DNA of 13,503 nt, taken from positions 1 through 13,503 of the forward strand of contig CAZJUC010000073.1 of NCBI GenBank assembly GCA_964549065.1. Direction: 5' to 3'. This DNA is from Sva-07 sp964549065. GTDB lineage: Bacteria; Actinomycetota; Acidimicrobiia; Acidimicrobiales; Ilumatobacteraceae. Made by a program: the position numbers and the translations under genes. The notes under the pieces are model-generated. The model worked only from the letters and a program-made list of their open reading frames with translations. It had not been told where the DNA came from and made no database searches. Each line of letters starts with the position of its first letter. Position 1 is the stretch's first letter. This document shows, one piece after another, positions 6,007 to 12,551 of this stretch.

Positions 6007-7254
6007 TCAGTTCCCTTCGCTCGCGTCGGTTCCTGCGGTGATCGTGCCCGTGACGCTGCCGAGGCCGATCCGTGTGGCCGGATCGGCGCCGGCCCAGCCG
6101 CGCAGGGTGACGGTGTCGCCGTCGAGCAGGAACGACCGGGCGGTGCCGTCGGCCAGCCGGATCGGGCGTTCGCCGCGCCAGGTGAGTTCGATCAGGCTGC
6201 CCTCGCTGCCGGGTGTGGGGCCCGACACGGTGCCCGACGCGAACATGTCGCCGGCGCGCGCACTCGCCCCGTTGGTGGTCATGTGGGCGACCTGCTGCGC
6301 CGGCGTCCAGTACATGTCGGCGAACGAGGTGCGGCTGATCACCTCACCTTGCAGTTCGACCTCGAGGTGGAGGTCGAACCCGGTTGCCCCGGTGGTGCGG
6401 AGGTGGTCGGCGACGGGCGGATCCTGAACGGGCGGCTCGACACGGAACGGTTCGAGTGCGTCGAGGGTGACGATCCACGGCGACATCGACGTGGCGAAGC
6501 TCTTGCCGAGGAACGGACCGAGCGGCTGGTACTCGAAGGCCTGGATGTCACGCGCCGACCAGTCGTTCACCAGGCACAGACCGAACAGGTGCTCCTCGGC
6601 GTCGGCGGTCGCGATGGGCTCACCGAGCGGTGACGGTGCACCGACGACGGCGCCGACCTCGAGCTCGATGTCGAGCGCGTTCGTCGGCCCGTACCGCGGT
6701 TCGCCGTCGACGAGCCGCAACCCGTGGGGCCTGACGATGGGCGTCCCGTCGGCGACGATCGTGCCCGAACGGCCGTGGTAGCCGATGGGGATGTGGCGCC
6801 AGTTGGGCAGCAGCGCCTCGCCGTCGGGGCGGAACAGCCGGCCGAGGTTCGTGGCGTGGTGCAGCGAGGAGTAGAAGTCGACGTAGTCGCCGACCGCCAC
6901 GGGCACCTGCATCGTCAGCTCGTCGAGCGGTGTCAGACACGGCGTCAGCTGCGCCTCGTGGCGACGCTCGGTGAACAACTCGGTCAGACGTCGGCGCAGC
7001 TCCGTGTGGGCTGCGCGCCCGGCCGCTGCGAACCCGTTGAGCGTGCCGCTCGCGTCGAGCAGGCCGTACTCGGCGGGCGAGTCGTCGAGGAAGCCCGTGC
7101 CGACGGCGTCGGCGAGATCGAGTGCACGGTCGCCGATCGCCACGAACGCCCCGACGGTCCCGTCGGCGCGACGGGCGACCCCGAACGGCAGGTTGTGCAA
7201 CGGGAACGGCGACCCCTCTGCGCTGTCGACCCAGGTGTCAGCCCTGTCATCCAC
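6007..7254 (-). CDS. fahA: Fumarylacetoacetase
   Basis: The enzyme hydrolyses 4-fumarylacetoacetate to fumarate and acetoacetate, the last step of tyrosine breakdown. The 415-residue length and two-part structure (SH3-like N-terminal domain, then the FAH fold) match the family. Visible motifs are DYVDFYSSLHHATNLG, with Asp126 and the catalytic His133 corresponding to mouse FAH; ALDIELEVG, with metal ligands Glu197 and Glu199; VNDWSARDIQAFEYQPLGPFLGKSF, with Asp231; and the C-terminal SEGSLIELTWRGERPI. The start is a GTG at 7254 that overlaps the end of the aminotransferase-DinB gene by eight bases. The next gene, homogentisate dioxygenase, starts one base after this stop. The spacing indicates one co-translated operon. 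Confidence 0.95.
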   Translation of the reverse strand: MDDRADTWVDSAEGSPFPLHNLPFGVARRADGTVGAFVAIGDRALDLADAVGTGFLDDSPAEYGLLDASGTLNGFAAAGRAAHTELRRRLTELFTERRHEAQLTPCLTPLDELTMQVPVAVGDYVDFYSSLHHATNLGRLFRPDGEALLPNWRHIPIGYHGRSGTIVADGTPIVRPHGLRLVDGEPRYGPTNALDIELEVGAVVGAPSPLGEPIATADAEEHLFGLCLVNDWSARDIQAFEYQPLGPFLGKSFATSMSPWIVTLDALEPFRVEPPVQDPPVADHLRTTGATGFDLHLEVELQGEVISRTSFADMYWTPAQQVAHMTTNGASARAGDMFASGTVSGPTPGSEGSLIELTWRGERPIRLADGTARSFLLDGDTVTLRGWAGADPATRIGLGSVTGTITAGTDASEGN

Positions 7255-8911
7255 GGCGCCGCCCGTCCGGACGGTGACGTCCGTCGAGTCCGTCGAGCTG
7301 GTCGAGCTGGTCGGCGTGTTCGAGGTAGTGCCCGGTGACGAAGTGGTCGAGAAAATCCCAGAGATCCATCTCGCCCAGCGTCTCGTGGCGCCCCCGCCGC
7401 GACCAGTCCGCCGGTGACAGCTCGGCGAGGTCGGCCCGGAAGGCGGCGATGTCGCGCTCGACGACGGTCGCCAGTTCGGCGACGGGTGTGGTGCGGTCGG
7501 CTTCGATCATGGCGATGCGGTGCGGGTCGCGCTTGGTGCGCCCGAAGGGAACCGGACCGTCATCGGTGTCGGTGTCGACGATCCGGCGGAGTTCGCGGCG
7601 CCAGTAGACGCCGAACTCGGCGAGGTGGGCCCACACCTGGCCGTGGTCCCACTGCTCGCCGGTGGCCTCGTCGGGTGGTGTGAGACCGGTCGGGCCGGCT
7701 TGATCGTCAGGCTGCGGGCGGGGCTGGTCGGCGTGGGAGCGGAGGCGGGTGCGGGCGTCGTCGAGGCGTTGCAGTTCGTCGGCGATGCGGGCGGCGAGGT
7801 CGCCGGTGGGCAGCTGCCACGCATCGGGTTCGACGTCGACGGTGACCTTGTCGAAGGCGTCGAGGAAGCGGTCGTTGCCGGCGCGGTCGGCGACCGTGAC
7901 ACGGATGCCGACGTCGGCGAACACGCGGGTGACCACGCCGAGGCGTTCGAGTGCGAGGCCGATGTCGGCGGACGCCCGTCCGGCCGGCAGCCACACGAAG
8001 TTGCCCTGCGGCTCGGGCACCATCCAACCGGACCGACGGAGCGCGGCCACCACACGGGACCGTTCGGCCACCACGCCGTCGACGCGCTCGCCCATCTCGT
8101 CGACGGCGGCCAGGCTGGCGCGCGCCGCCGCCTGCGCGAGGCCGTTGACGGCGAACGGCACGAGCGTGCGATCGAGCACGTCGATCACCTCGGGGCGGGC
8201 GACGGCGTAGCCGACCCGCAACGACGCCAGGGCGTGCGCCTTGGAGAAGGTGCGCAGCACGACGACGTTCGAGAAGCGCTCGACGAGTTCCATCGACGAG
8301 CCGACGCGGGCGTCGGTGACGAACTCGGCGTAGGCCTCGTCGATCACCACGAGGCACGACCCGGGCACACGCTCGACGAACGCGGCGAGCTCGTCGGTGC
8401 CCACCACCGTGCCGGTGGGGTTGTTCGGGTTGGCGACGAGCACGAGACGGGTGTCGTCGTCGATCACGTCCGCGAGCAGGTCGAGGTCGAACGTCTGGCG
8501 GCGCAGTGGCGGACGGACCGGTTCGCCGTCGACGAGCGCGGCGAACATCGGGTACGCCTCGAACGACGGCCAGCAGAACGCGACGCTGTCGCCCCGCTCG
8601 ACGTACGAGAGCGCCAGTTGTTGCAGCAGGCCGACCGATCCGGCTCCGACGGTGACGTGATCGGCGCCGACGCCGAGCGACGCACCGATCGCCTCGCGCA
8701 ACGCCGTCGCCCGGTGATCGGGGTAGAGGTGGACGTCGTCGATGCCGGCGCCGATCGCCGCTGCCACCGACGGCAACGGGCCGTGGGGCAGTTCGTTCGA
8801 GGCGAGCTTGACGACGGCGACGATGCCGTGCTCGGCAGCAGCAGCAGCGGCGGACCGGCCGGGCCGGTAGCCGGGGAGGGCCAGGACGGCCGGACGGGGG
8901 CGGCCGCTCAC
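7247..8911 (-). CDS. Aromatic/histidinol-phosphate-type aminotransferase fused to a C-terminal DinB domain
   Basis: This is one uninterrupted 554-residue frame with two domains. Residues 1-358 are a fold-type I PLP aminotransferase of the HisC/aromatic type: LASNELPHGP, NPNNPTG (161-167), the VVIDEAYAEF Asp191, TFSKAHALASLRVGYA with PLP lysine Lys224 and Arg232, and PQGNFVWLP. It probably converts tyrosine to 4-hydroxyphenylpyruvate. A Pro/Asp-rich linker (about 390-418) leads to a DinB-type four-helix domain (about 420-540), with VWAHLAEFGVYWRREL (His429) and FVTGHYLEHADQL (His528, His532) as the likely metal triad. HisC-type proteins normally end near 350-370 residues, so the C-terminal domain is additional. 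The GTG start at 8911 overlaps the preceding dioxygenase stop (GTGA). No plausible separate start for the DinB part was seen. The DinB role is discussed in the findings; the fusion itself is directly visible. Confidence 0.9.
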   Translation of the reverse strand: MSGRPRPAVLALPGYRPGRSAAAAAAEHGIVAVVKLASNELPHGPLPSVAAAIGAGIDDVHLYPDHRATALREAIGASLGVGADHVTVGAGSVGLLQQLALSYVERGDSVAFCWPSFEAYPMFAALVDGEPVRPPLRRQTFDLDLLADVIDDDTRLVLVANPNNPTGTVVGTDELAAFVERVPGSCLVVIDEAYAEFVTDARVGSSMELVERFSNVVVLRTFSKAHALASLRVGYAVARPEVIDVLDRTLVPFAVNGLAQAAARASLAAVDEMGERVDGVVAERSRVVAALRRSGWMVPEPQGNFVWLPAGRASADIGLALERLGVVTRVFADVGIRVTVADRAGNDRFLDAFDKVTVDVEPDAWQLPTGDLAARIADELQRLDDARTRLRSHADQPRPQPDDQAGPTGLTPPDEATGEQWDHGQVWAHLAEFGVYWRRELRRIVDTDTDDGPVPFGRTKRDPHRIAMIEADRTTPVAELATVVERDIAAFRADLAELSPADWSRRGRHETLGEMDLWDFLDHFVTGHYLEHADQLDQLDGLDGRHRPDGRRRG

Positions 8912-10023
8912 AGGTTGCCCCGGCGCTCCTGCTCGTGCTCGATCGACTCGAACAGCGCCTTGAAGTTGCCCTCGCCGAAGCCGGTGGCGCCGCCGCGCTG
9001 GATGATCTCGACGAAGACCGTCGGGCGGTCGGTGATCGGCTCGGTGAACAGCTGCAGCAGGTGGCCGTCGCTCTCGTGGTCGACGAGGATGCCGAGCTGC
9101 TCGATCGCGTCCCACGGCACGTCGAGGAAGCCGAGCCGGTTGCGCACGTCGTGGAAGTACTCGTCGTTGGCCTCGAGGAAGCGGACGCCGCGGGCGCGCA
9201 GACCGGTGATCGCCTGGACGATGTCGCCGGTGCCGAGGGCGATGTGCTGCACGCCGGGGCCGCGATAGGTGTCGAGGTACTCCTGGATCTGGCTGCGCTT
9301 GAGGCCGGCCGCCGGCTCGTTGAGCGGCATCGTGACACCGGCGTCGTTGGTCATCACCGTCGAGCGCAGCGCGCTGTACTCGGTGGCGATCTGGTGCTCG
9401 TCGAAGTGACGGAGCTGACGAAAGCCCATCACGTCCTCGTAGAACCCGACCCACTGGTCGAGCTTGCCGACCTCGACGTTGCCGACGACGTGATCGATAC
9501 GGTCGAGCCCCACCGGCGGCAGGCCGACCGGTGTGGGTGGCAAGCCGGTGGTGACGTAGCCGGGGCAGTAGTGGCCGGTGTACTCGCTGCGGTCGACGAA
9601 GGTGTGCTTGGTCTCGCCGTAGGTGCCGATGGCGGCCAGGCGCAGCGTGCCGTGCTCGTCGGTGAGTTCGTAGGGTTCGCGCACCGACCGGGCGCCGCGG
9701 GCGATGGCGGCGTCGTAGGTGGCGGTGGCGTCGTCGACGACGAACGCGAGATCCTGCGCGCCGTCGCCGTGTTCGCGCACGTGGGTCCAGATCGGCGAGT
9801 CGGGAGTGAGCCCGGCAGTGACGACGAAACGGATGTCGCCCTGCTCGAGCAGGTACGAGGCGATGTCCTCGCGTCCGGTCTCGGGGCCCGCGTACGCGGT
9901 GACCTCGAAGCCGAACGCGGCGGTCAGGAAGCCGGCCGTGGCGCGGGCGTTGCCGACGTAGAACTCGAGCGAGTCCCAGCCCTTCAGGCGGGTCGCGGGT
10001 GCCGTCACGTCCAAGGTGGTCAT
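8908..10023 (-). CDS. hppD: 4-hydroxyphenylpyruvate dioxygenase
   Basis: This enzyme converts 4-hydroxyphenylpyruvate to homogentisate with O2 and non-haem iron. The 371-residue protein has the two vicinal-oxygen-chelate halves. The catalytic C-terminal half shows GLDRIDHVVGNV (His178), GPGVQHIALGTGDIV (His260) and PTVFVEIIQRGGATGFGEGNFKALFESIE (Glu339), which together form the iron triad and the closing C-terminal helix. Hydroxymandelate synthase is a close relative, but the catabolic neighbours favour this function. It is the first gene of the leftward operon, with the ATG at 10023. The next gene starts with GTGA overlapping its stop. It is divergent from the second Lrp-type regulator, across a 101-base intergenic region with a possible promoter. 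Confidence 0.95.
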   Translation of the reverse strand: MTTLDVTAPATRLKGWDSLEFYVGNARATAGFLTAAFGFEVTAYAGPETGREDIASYLLEQGDIRFVVTAGLTPDSPIWTHVREHGDGAQDLAFVVDDATATYDAAIARGARSVREPYELTDEHGTLRLAAIGTYGETKHTFVDRSEYTGHYCPGYVTTGLPPTPVGLPPVGLDRIDHVVGNVEVGKLDQWVGFYEDVMGFRQLRHFDEHQIATEYSALRSTVMTNDAGVTMPLNEPAAGLKRSQIQEYLDTYRGPGVQHIALGTGDIVQAITGLRARGVRFLEANDEYFHDVRNRLGFLDVPWDAIEQLGILVDHESDGHLLQLFTEPITDRPTVFVEIIQRGGATGFGEGNFKALFESIEHEQERRGNL

Positions 10024-10029
10024 CCGTGC

Positions 10030-10058
10030 ATCGTCACGCGGGTGGTCAATCCGATCAA
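10030..10058 (-). promoter_or_regulatory. Possible leaderless promoter of the tyrosine catabolic operon
   Basis: On the minus strand TTGATC (10058-10053) is followed by 17 bases and GACGAT (10035-10030). The dioxygenase ATG begins six bases later. The -35 box fits well and the -10 box moderately. No Shine-Dalgarno precedes the ATG. Confidence 0.4.
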
Positions 10059-10124
10059 CAGCTCGTCGCAGGGCTGTGCAGATTGTCTAGTCTCGGAGCC
10101 GGACGAGCGCTCGGAGTGTGCACG

Positions 10125-10601
10125 ATGACCAGCCAAGCCGGTGATTCCTGGGACGAGCTGGACGCTCGTCTGATCGGGCTGTTGCGGACGACGCCCAACC
10201 TGCCGGTGGTCGAGATGGCCCGACGGCTCGACGTCGCCCGGGGCACGGTGCAGGCCCGCCTCGACCGCTTGGAGCGCAACCGCGTGATCGTCGGGTACGG
10301 CCCCGACGTCGACGCCGCTGCAGCGGGCTTCGGCGTGCTCGCGTTCACGACGCTCGAGATCGCTCAGGGCAGCGACGCGCAGATCGTCGCCGGCCTCGAC
10401 GCGATCGCCGAGGTGCTCGAGGTGCACGCCGTCACCGGTCCGGGCGATCTGCACCTGCGCGTCGTCGCCCGATCCAACGAACACCTCCACGACGTGCTGC
10501 AGCGCATCCTGGAGCTGCCCGGCATCACCCGCACCGAGACCCAGCTCGCCCTGCACACCACGATCCGGCGAACGGTCGCCGACCTCGTCGCCTCGCCCTG
10601 A
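10125..10601 (+). CDS. Lrp/AsnC family regulator, divergent from the tyrosine operon
   Basis: This 158-residue regulator has an N-terminal helix-turn-helix (residues about 10-58, LDARLIGLLRTTPNLPVVEMARRLDVARGTVQARLDRLERNRVIVGYGP) and a RAM effector domain (about 68-145, including HAVTGPGDLHLRVVARSNEHLHDVLQRILELPGI). It is a paralogue of the regulator at 3394-3849, but clearly different in sequence and with a longer C-terminus (TTIRRTVADLVASP). The ATG at 10125 has GGAG eight bases upstream. Longer in-frame starts would cross the divergent gene's promoter. Being divergent from 4-hydroxyphenylpyruvate dioxygenase, it probably controls that operon and itself, responding to an aromatic amino acid or pathway intermediate (inference). 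Confidence 0.93.
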   Translation: MTSQAGDSWDELDARLIGLLRTTPNLPVVEMARRLDVARGTVQARLDRLERNRVIVGYGPDVDAAAAGFGVLAFTTLEIAQGSDAQIVAGLDAIAEVLEVHAVTGPGDLHLRVVARSNEHLHDVLQRILELPGITRTETQLALHTTIRRTVADLVASP

Positions 10602-10620
10602 CGCACGGGCGACGAGGTCG
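10580..10620 (+). terminator. Stem-loop across the Lrp stop codon
   Basis: CGACCTCGTCGCC (10580-10592) and GGCGACGAGGTCG (10608-10620) form a perfect 13-base stem with a loop of about 15 bases that contains the stop codon. There is no T-run directly after it; CCCTTTTCC follows about 20 bases later. It could be a T-poor actinobacterial terminator or an mRNA-stabilising hairpin. Confidence 0.5.
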
Positions 10621-10683
10621 ACCGGGCACGTCGATGTATCCCTTTTCCGAACTGGTTCGTCTCCTTGGTGTTCGAATTCACAC

Positions 10684-10698
10684 GGCCCGATCCGGGCC
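10684..10698. promoter_or_regulatory. Small hairpin upstream of the DUF2892 ribosome binding site
   Basis: GGCCCG-ATC-CGGGCC is an inverted repeat ending seven bases before a strong Shine-Dalgarno (AAGGAG, 10705-10710). It could affect ribosome access or mRNA stability, or it may be a chance GC palindrome. Confidence 0.35.
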
Positions 10699-10718
10699 CC
10701 GTACAAGGAGAGAACAAC

Positions 10719-10937
10719 ATGGGATTCATCAACGAGGCGAGCTGGGACCGCATCGCACGCGTGGTCGTCGGGGTGGCACTCTTCGTCATCGGCCTCGCGA
10801 TCGGCGGCGGATGGGGAACGTTCCTGGCCGTGTTCGCGTTCGTGCCACTGCTGACCGGACTGGTCGGCTGGTGCCCGCTGTACTCGCTGCTCAACATCCG
10901 CACCAACCGTGACCGGAGCGCAGGACCGGCGACGTGA
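10719..10937 (+). CDS. Small DUF2892/YgaP-TM-type membrane protein
   Basis: The protein has 72 residues. An amphipathic start (NEASWDRIARVVVG) leads into two transmembrane segments (about 13-30 and 34-51), then a conserved-looking WCPLYSLLNI (Cys52) and a short basic tail. This layout matches DUF2892 proteins, found alone or fused to rhodanese domains, whose exact role is unknown. The Cys-Pro near the second helix hints at sulfur or redox chemistry, but this is unproven. The ATG at 10719 has AAGGAG eight bases upstream, the clearest Shine-Dalgarno in the window and unlike the leaderless pattern of its neighbours. It is followed 52 bases later by the sigma factor fusion. Confidence 0.8.
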   Translation: MGFINEASWDRIARVVVGVALFVIGLAIGGGWGTFLAVFAFVPLLTGLVGWCPLYSLLNIRTNRDRSAGPAT

Positions 10938-10989
10938 CCGCAACGACGGAGGGCCCGGCCGTCGCGGCCGCGGACCTACCGTGGTGGCC

Positions 10990-11760
10990 GTGAGCGAATC
11001 CTCTCCGCCGTCGCCCGAGGTGATCGGCGAACACCTCGACGCCCTCTACCGGTTCGCGCTCGGGCTCGTACGCGACCCCGAGCTGGCGGCCGACCTGGTG
11101 CAGGACACGTTCGTGCGGGCGATCGAGAAGGGATCGCAGTATCGCGGCGACGGCGAGCTGCTGTCGTGGTTGCGTCAGGTGTTGCACAACCTGGCGATGG
11201 ATCGGGTACGACGCTCGCGCCGCGAGATCGTGGTCGAGGAGGTCGACGAACAGTGGCGGGCCGACGACTACACCGTCGATCCCGCCGTCGTCGCCGACCG
11301 GCTCGAGGACCGCGACGCCGTCGAGGACGCGTTGGTGCGGCTCCCGTTCGACCATCGCAGCGTGGTCGTGTTGCACGACATCGAGCAATGGCGGGTACGA
11401 GAGATCGCCGAACTGCAGGAGATCTCGCTGCCCGCGGCGAAGCAACGCCTGCGTCGCGGTCGCATGATGCTGGTGAGTGCGCTGGCCGCCGGCGCCGAAC
11501 GTCGAGAACGACTGAAAGGAGTGCCGATGCGTTGCTGGGACGCCCGCCAACACGTCTCCGACTACCTCGACGGAGCGCTCGACGCCGAGACCTCCGCCAC
11601 CGTCGAAGCTCACCTGGCGGCCTGCCCGACGTGCCCGCCGCTGTACGCGGCCCTCGTGGACACGCACCAGCACCTCGCCGGCTGCCGGGACCCCGACAGC
11701 GTGATCCCGCCGGCGCTCGAGGAGCGCCTGCGCTCCGACCCGCAGCGCCCGCTCCGCTGA
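10990..11760 (+). CDS. ECF sigma factor fused to a zinc-finger anti-sigma domain
   Basis: This 256-residue protein has sigma region 2 at about residues 12-78 (LDALYRFALGLVRDPELAADLVQDTFVRAIEKGSQYRGDGELLSWLRQVLHNLAMDRVRR). Region 4 is at about 110-165 (AVEDALVRLPFDHRSVVVLHDIEQWRVREIAELQEISLPAAKQRLRRGRMML). It then continues in frame into a zf-HC2/ZAS-type domain at about 180-235: MRCWDARQHVSDYLDGALD, then VEAHLAACPTC with likely zinc ligands His208, Cys212 and Cys215, plus His188 or Cys182. No membrane segment follows. The frame is open from 10909. GTG at 10990 is chosen because a possible -10 (TACCGT, 10977-10982) lies seven bases before it and the sigma domain starts soon after. The fused domain would restrain sigma activity and may sense redox state or zinc. 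An internal ribosome binding site precedes Met180. Confidence 0.87.
   Translation: MSESSPPSPEVIGEHLDALYRFALGLVRDPELAADLVQDTFVRAIEKGSQYRGDGELLSWLRQVLHNLAMDRVRRSRREIVVEEVDEQWRADDYTVDPAVVADRLEDRDAVEDALVRLPFDHRSVVVLHDIEQWRVREIAELQEISLPAAKQRLRRGRMMLVSALAAGAERRERLKGVPMRCWDARQHVSDYLDGALDAETSATVEAHLAACPTCPPLYAALVDTHQHLAGCRDPDSVIPPALEERLRSDPQRPLR
11515..11529 (+). promoter_or_regulatory. Internal Shine-Dalgarno and ATG before the zinc-finger domain
   Basis: AAAGGAG (11515-11521) lies five bases before an in-frame ATG (11527-11529) at the junction of the sigma and zinc-finger domains. Initiation here would make a free 77-residue zinc-finger protein (11527-11760) in addition to the fusion. Confidence 0.55.
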
Positions 11761-11774
11761 CGACCGAGGCCGGC

Positions 11775-11780
11775 CATACT
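11775..11780 (+). promoter_or_regulatory. Possible -10 element of the flavoprotein gene
   Basis: CATACT lies five bases before the ATG at 11786 and is identical to the -10 box of the TetR gene. No good -35 was found. It suggests near-leaderless transcription independent of the sigma fusion gene. Confidence 0.35.
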
Positions 11781-11785
11781 GGGAC

Positions 11786-12211
11786 ATGGCCTCATTGTCC
11801 GACGACCGGGTCCGCGACTTCCTCATGCACGGCACCCGCACCGGCAAGGTCGCGTGGGTGGCGTCCGACGGTGCCCCCCACGTGGCACCGATCTGGTTCG
11901 TGCTCGATGGTGACGAGATCGTGTTCAACACCGGCGCCGACACCGGCAAGGGGCAGTCACTCGCCCGCGAGGGTCGAGCATCGCTGGTGGTCGACGACGA
12001 GTCGCCTCCGTTCGCGTTCGTGAAGATCGACGGCACCGTCACGCTGGACGACGACCTGGGCGAAGTCCGGCGATTCGCTACGATCATCGGCGGTCGTTAC
12101 ATGGGCGCCGACCGCGCCGAGGAGTTCGGCGAACGCAACGGCGTGCCGGGTGAACGGCTCGTTCGCATCCACCCGACGAAGATCACCGCCGCCTTCGACG
12201 TCGCCGACTGA
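11786..12211 (+). CDS. PPOX-class (F420/flavin-type) split-barrel protein
   Basis: This 141-residue protein matches the short split-barrel PPOX family, which in actinobacteria often uses F420 or FMN. Visible are the first strands with GTRTGKVAWVASDGAPHVAPIWFVLDGDEIVFNTGADTGKGQSLAREGRASLVVDDESPPFAFVKIDGTV, where the PIWF-x-x-DG and the following Thr/Lys form the typical cofactor phosphate-binding area. A C-terminal helix and strand (RFATIIGGRYMGADRAEEFG, then ERLVRIHPTKITAAFD) complete the fold. It probably reduces or oxidises a small organic molecule in the cytoplasm. Cofactor and substrate cannot be read from the sequence. The ATG at 11786 is 25 bases after the sigma fusion stop, with no clear Shine-Dalgarno and a CATACT box just upstream. 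Confidence 0.88.
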   Translation: MASLSDDRVRDFLMHGTRTGKVAWVASDGAPHVAPIWFVLDGDEIVFNTGADTGKGQSLAREGRASLVVDDESPPFAFVKIDGTVTLDDDLGEVRRFATIIGGRYMGADRAEEFGERNGVPGERLVRIHPTKITAAFDVAD

Positions 12212-12249
12212 CGGTCGGCTTCGCGCTCGCCGCGGCGACCGTGGGTGGG

Positions 12250-12429
12250 TCAGAGTCGGGCGGCGAGTCGCTGACGCTTCGTCTCGTACTCGGCTTCGCT
12301 CAGGATTCCGTCGAGCCGCAGCGCCGTGACCGCCCGCAGCAGCACCTGGGCTTCGATGCCGCGGAGCGTCGACAGGCCGACCGACCGATCGGCGGGCTCG
12401 ATCGTGGACGTTCGTGGATCGGCGAGCAT
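12250..12429 (-). CDS. Small SHOCT-domain protein
   Basis: The protein has 59 residues from the ATG at 12429. Its C-terminal half, LLRAVTALRLDGILSEAEYETKRQRLAARL, matches the SHOCT pattern (short C-terminal domain: hydrophobic helix, L-x-x-G-x-I/L-T/S-x-x-E-F/Y-x-x-x-K-x-x-L-L). SHOCT motifs are common at the ends of actinobacterial proteins and may help oligomerisation. No other domain is present. The frame opens further upstream to a GTG at 12510, but that extension is Cys/Arg-rich and does not look coding. The gene converges with the flavoprotein gene, with 38 bases between stops, and is divergent from the SulP gene. Function unknown. Confidence 0.65.
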   Translation of the reverse strand: MLADPRTSTIEPADRSVGLSTLRGIEAQVLLRAVTALRLDGILSEAEYETKRQRLAARL

Positions 12430-12551
12430 GGTGGTGCATCGGCACCGTGTGCGTCGACCTTGACACGTCACCATCTCGGGCAGACCCGGCCGGCAGTAGC
12501 TTGGGAGCACGGCGGCGCCGGTCGCCGTGCCACAGCGGTCGAGGAGTGCAG
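12430..12551. other. Divergent intergenic region between the SHOCT and SulP genes
   Basis: These 122 bases contain TTGACA (12460-12465) and TAGCTT (12496-12501) on the plus strand, but 30 bases apart, too far for one standard promoter. Only the Shine-Dalgarno-like GAGGAG at 12541 is convincing. No inverted repeat of note was seen. Confidence 0.5.

Noticed and set aside
7247..7700. DinB part as a separate overlapping gene rather than a fusion
   Set aside because: No stop separates the domains, and no Met codon or Shine-Dalgarno was found between residue 297 and the DinB domain start. The fusion is the simpler reading.
7520..9268. Long open frame on the plus strand opposite the aminotransferase-DinB gene
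   Set aside because: It is antisense to a gene with clear catalytic motifs. The protein is Gly/Val/Asp/Arg-rich without domain features.
8912..9454. N-terminal extension of the aminotransferase frame
   Set aside because: The extra 181 residues lie wholly inside the dioxygenase gene in another frame and are Arg/Pro-rich. The GTG at 8911 with the GTGA overlap is the natural start.
8935..10128. Long open frame on the plus strand opposite the dioxygenase gene
   Set aside because: It is the antisense shadow of a well-supported 4-hydroxyphenylpyruvate dioxygenase. Its translation is low complexity with no recognisable domain, as expected in high-GC DNA.
10891..12087. 398-residue open frame on the minus strand across the sigma fusion and flavoprotein genes
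   Set aside because: It spans two convincing plus-strand genes and contains no motif. This is a codon-bias artefact.
12460..12501. TTGACA plus TAGCTT as a promoter for the SulP gene
   Set aside because: The 30-base spacing is far outside the 16-18 base range, so the two hexamers do not form one standard promoter.
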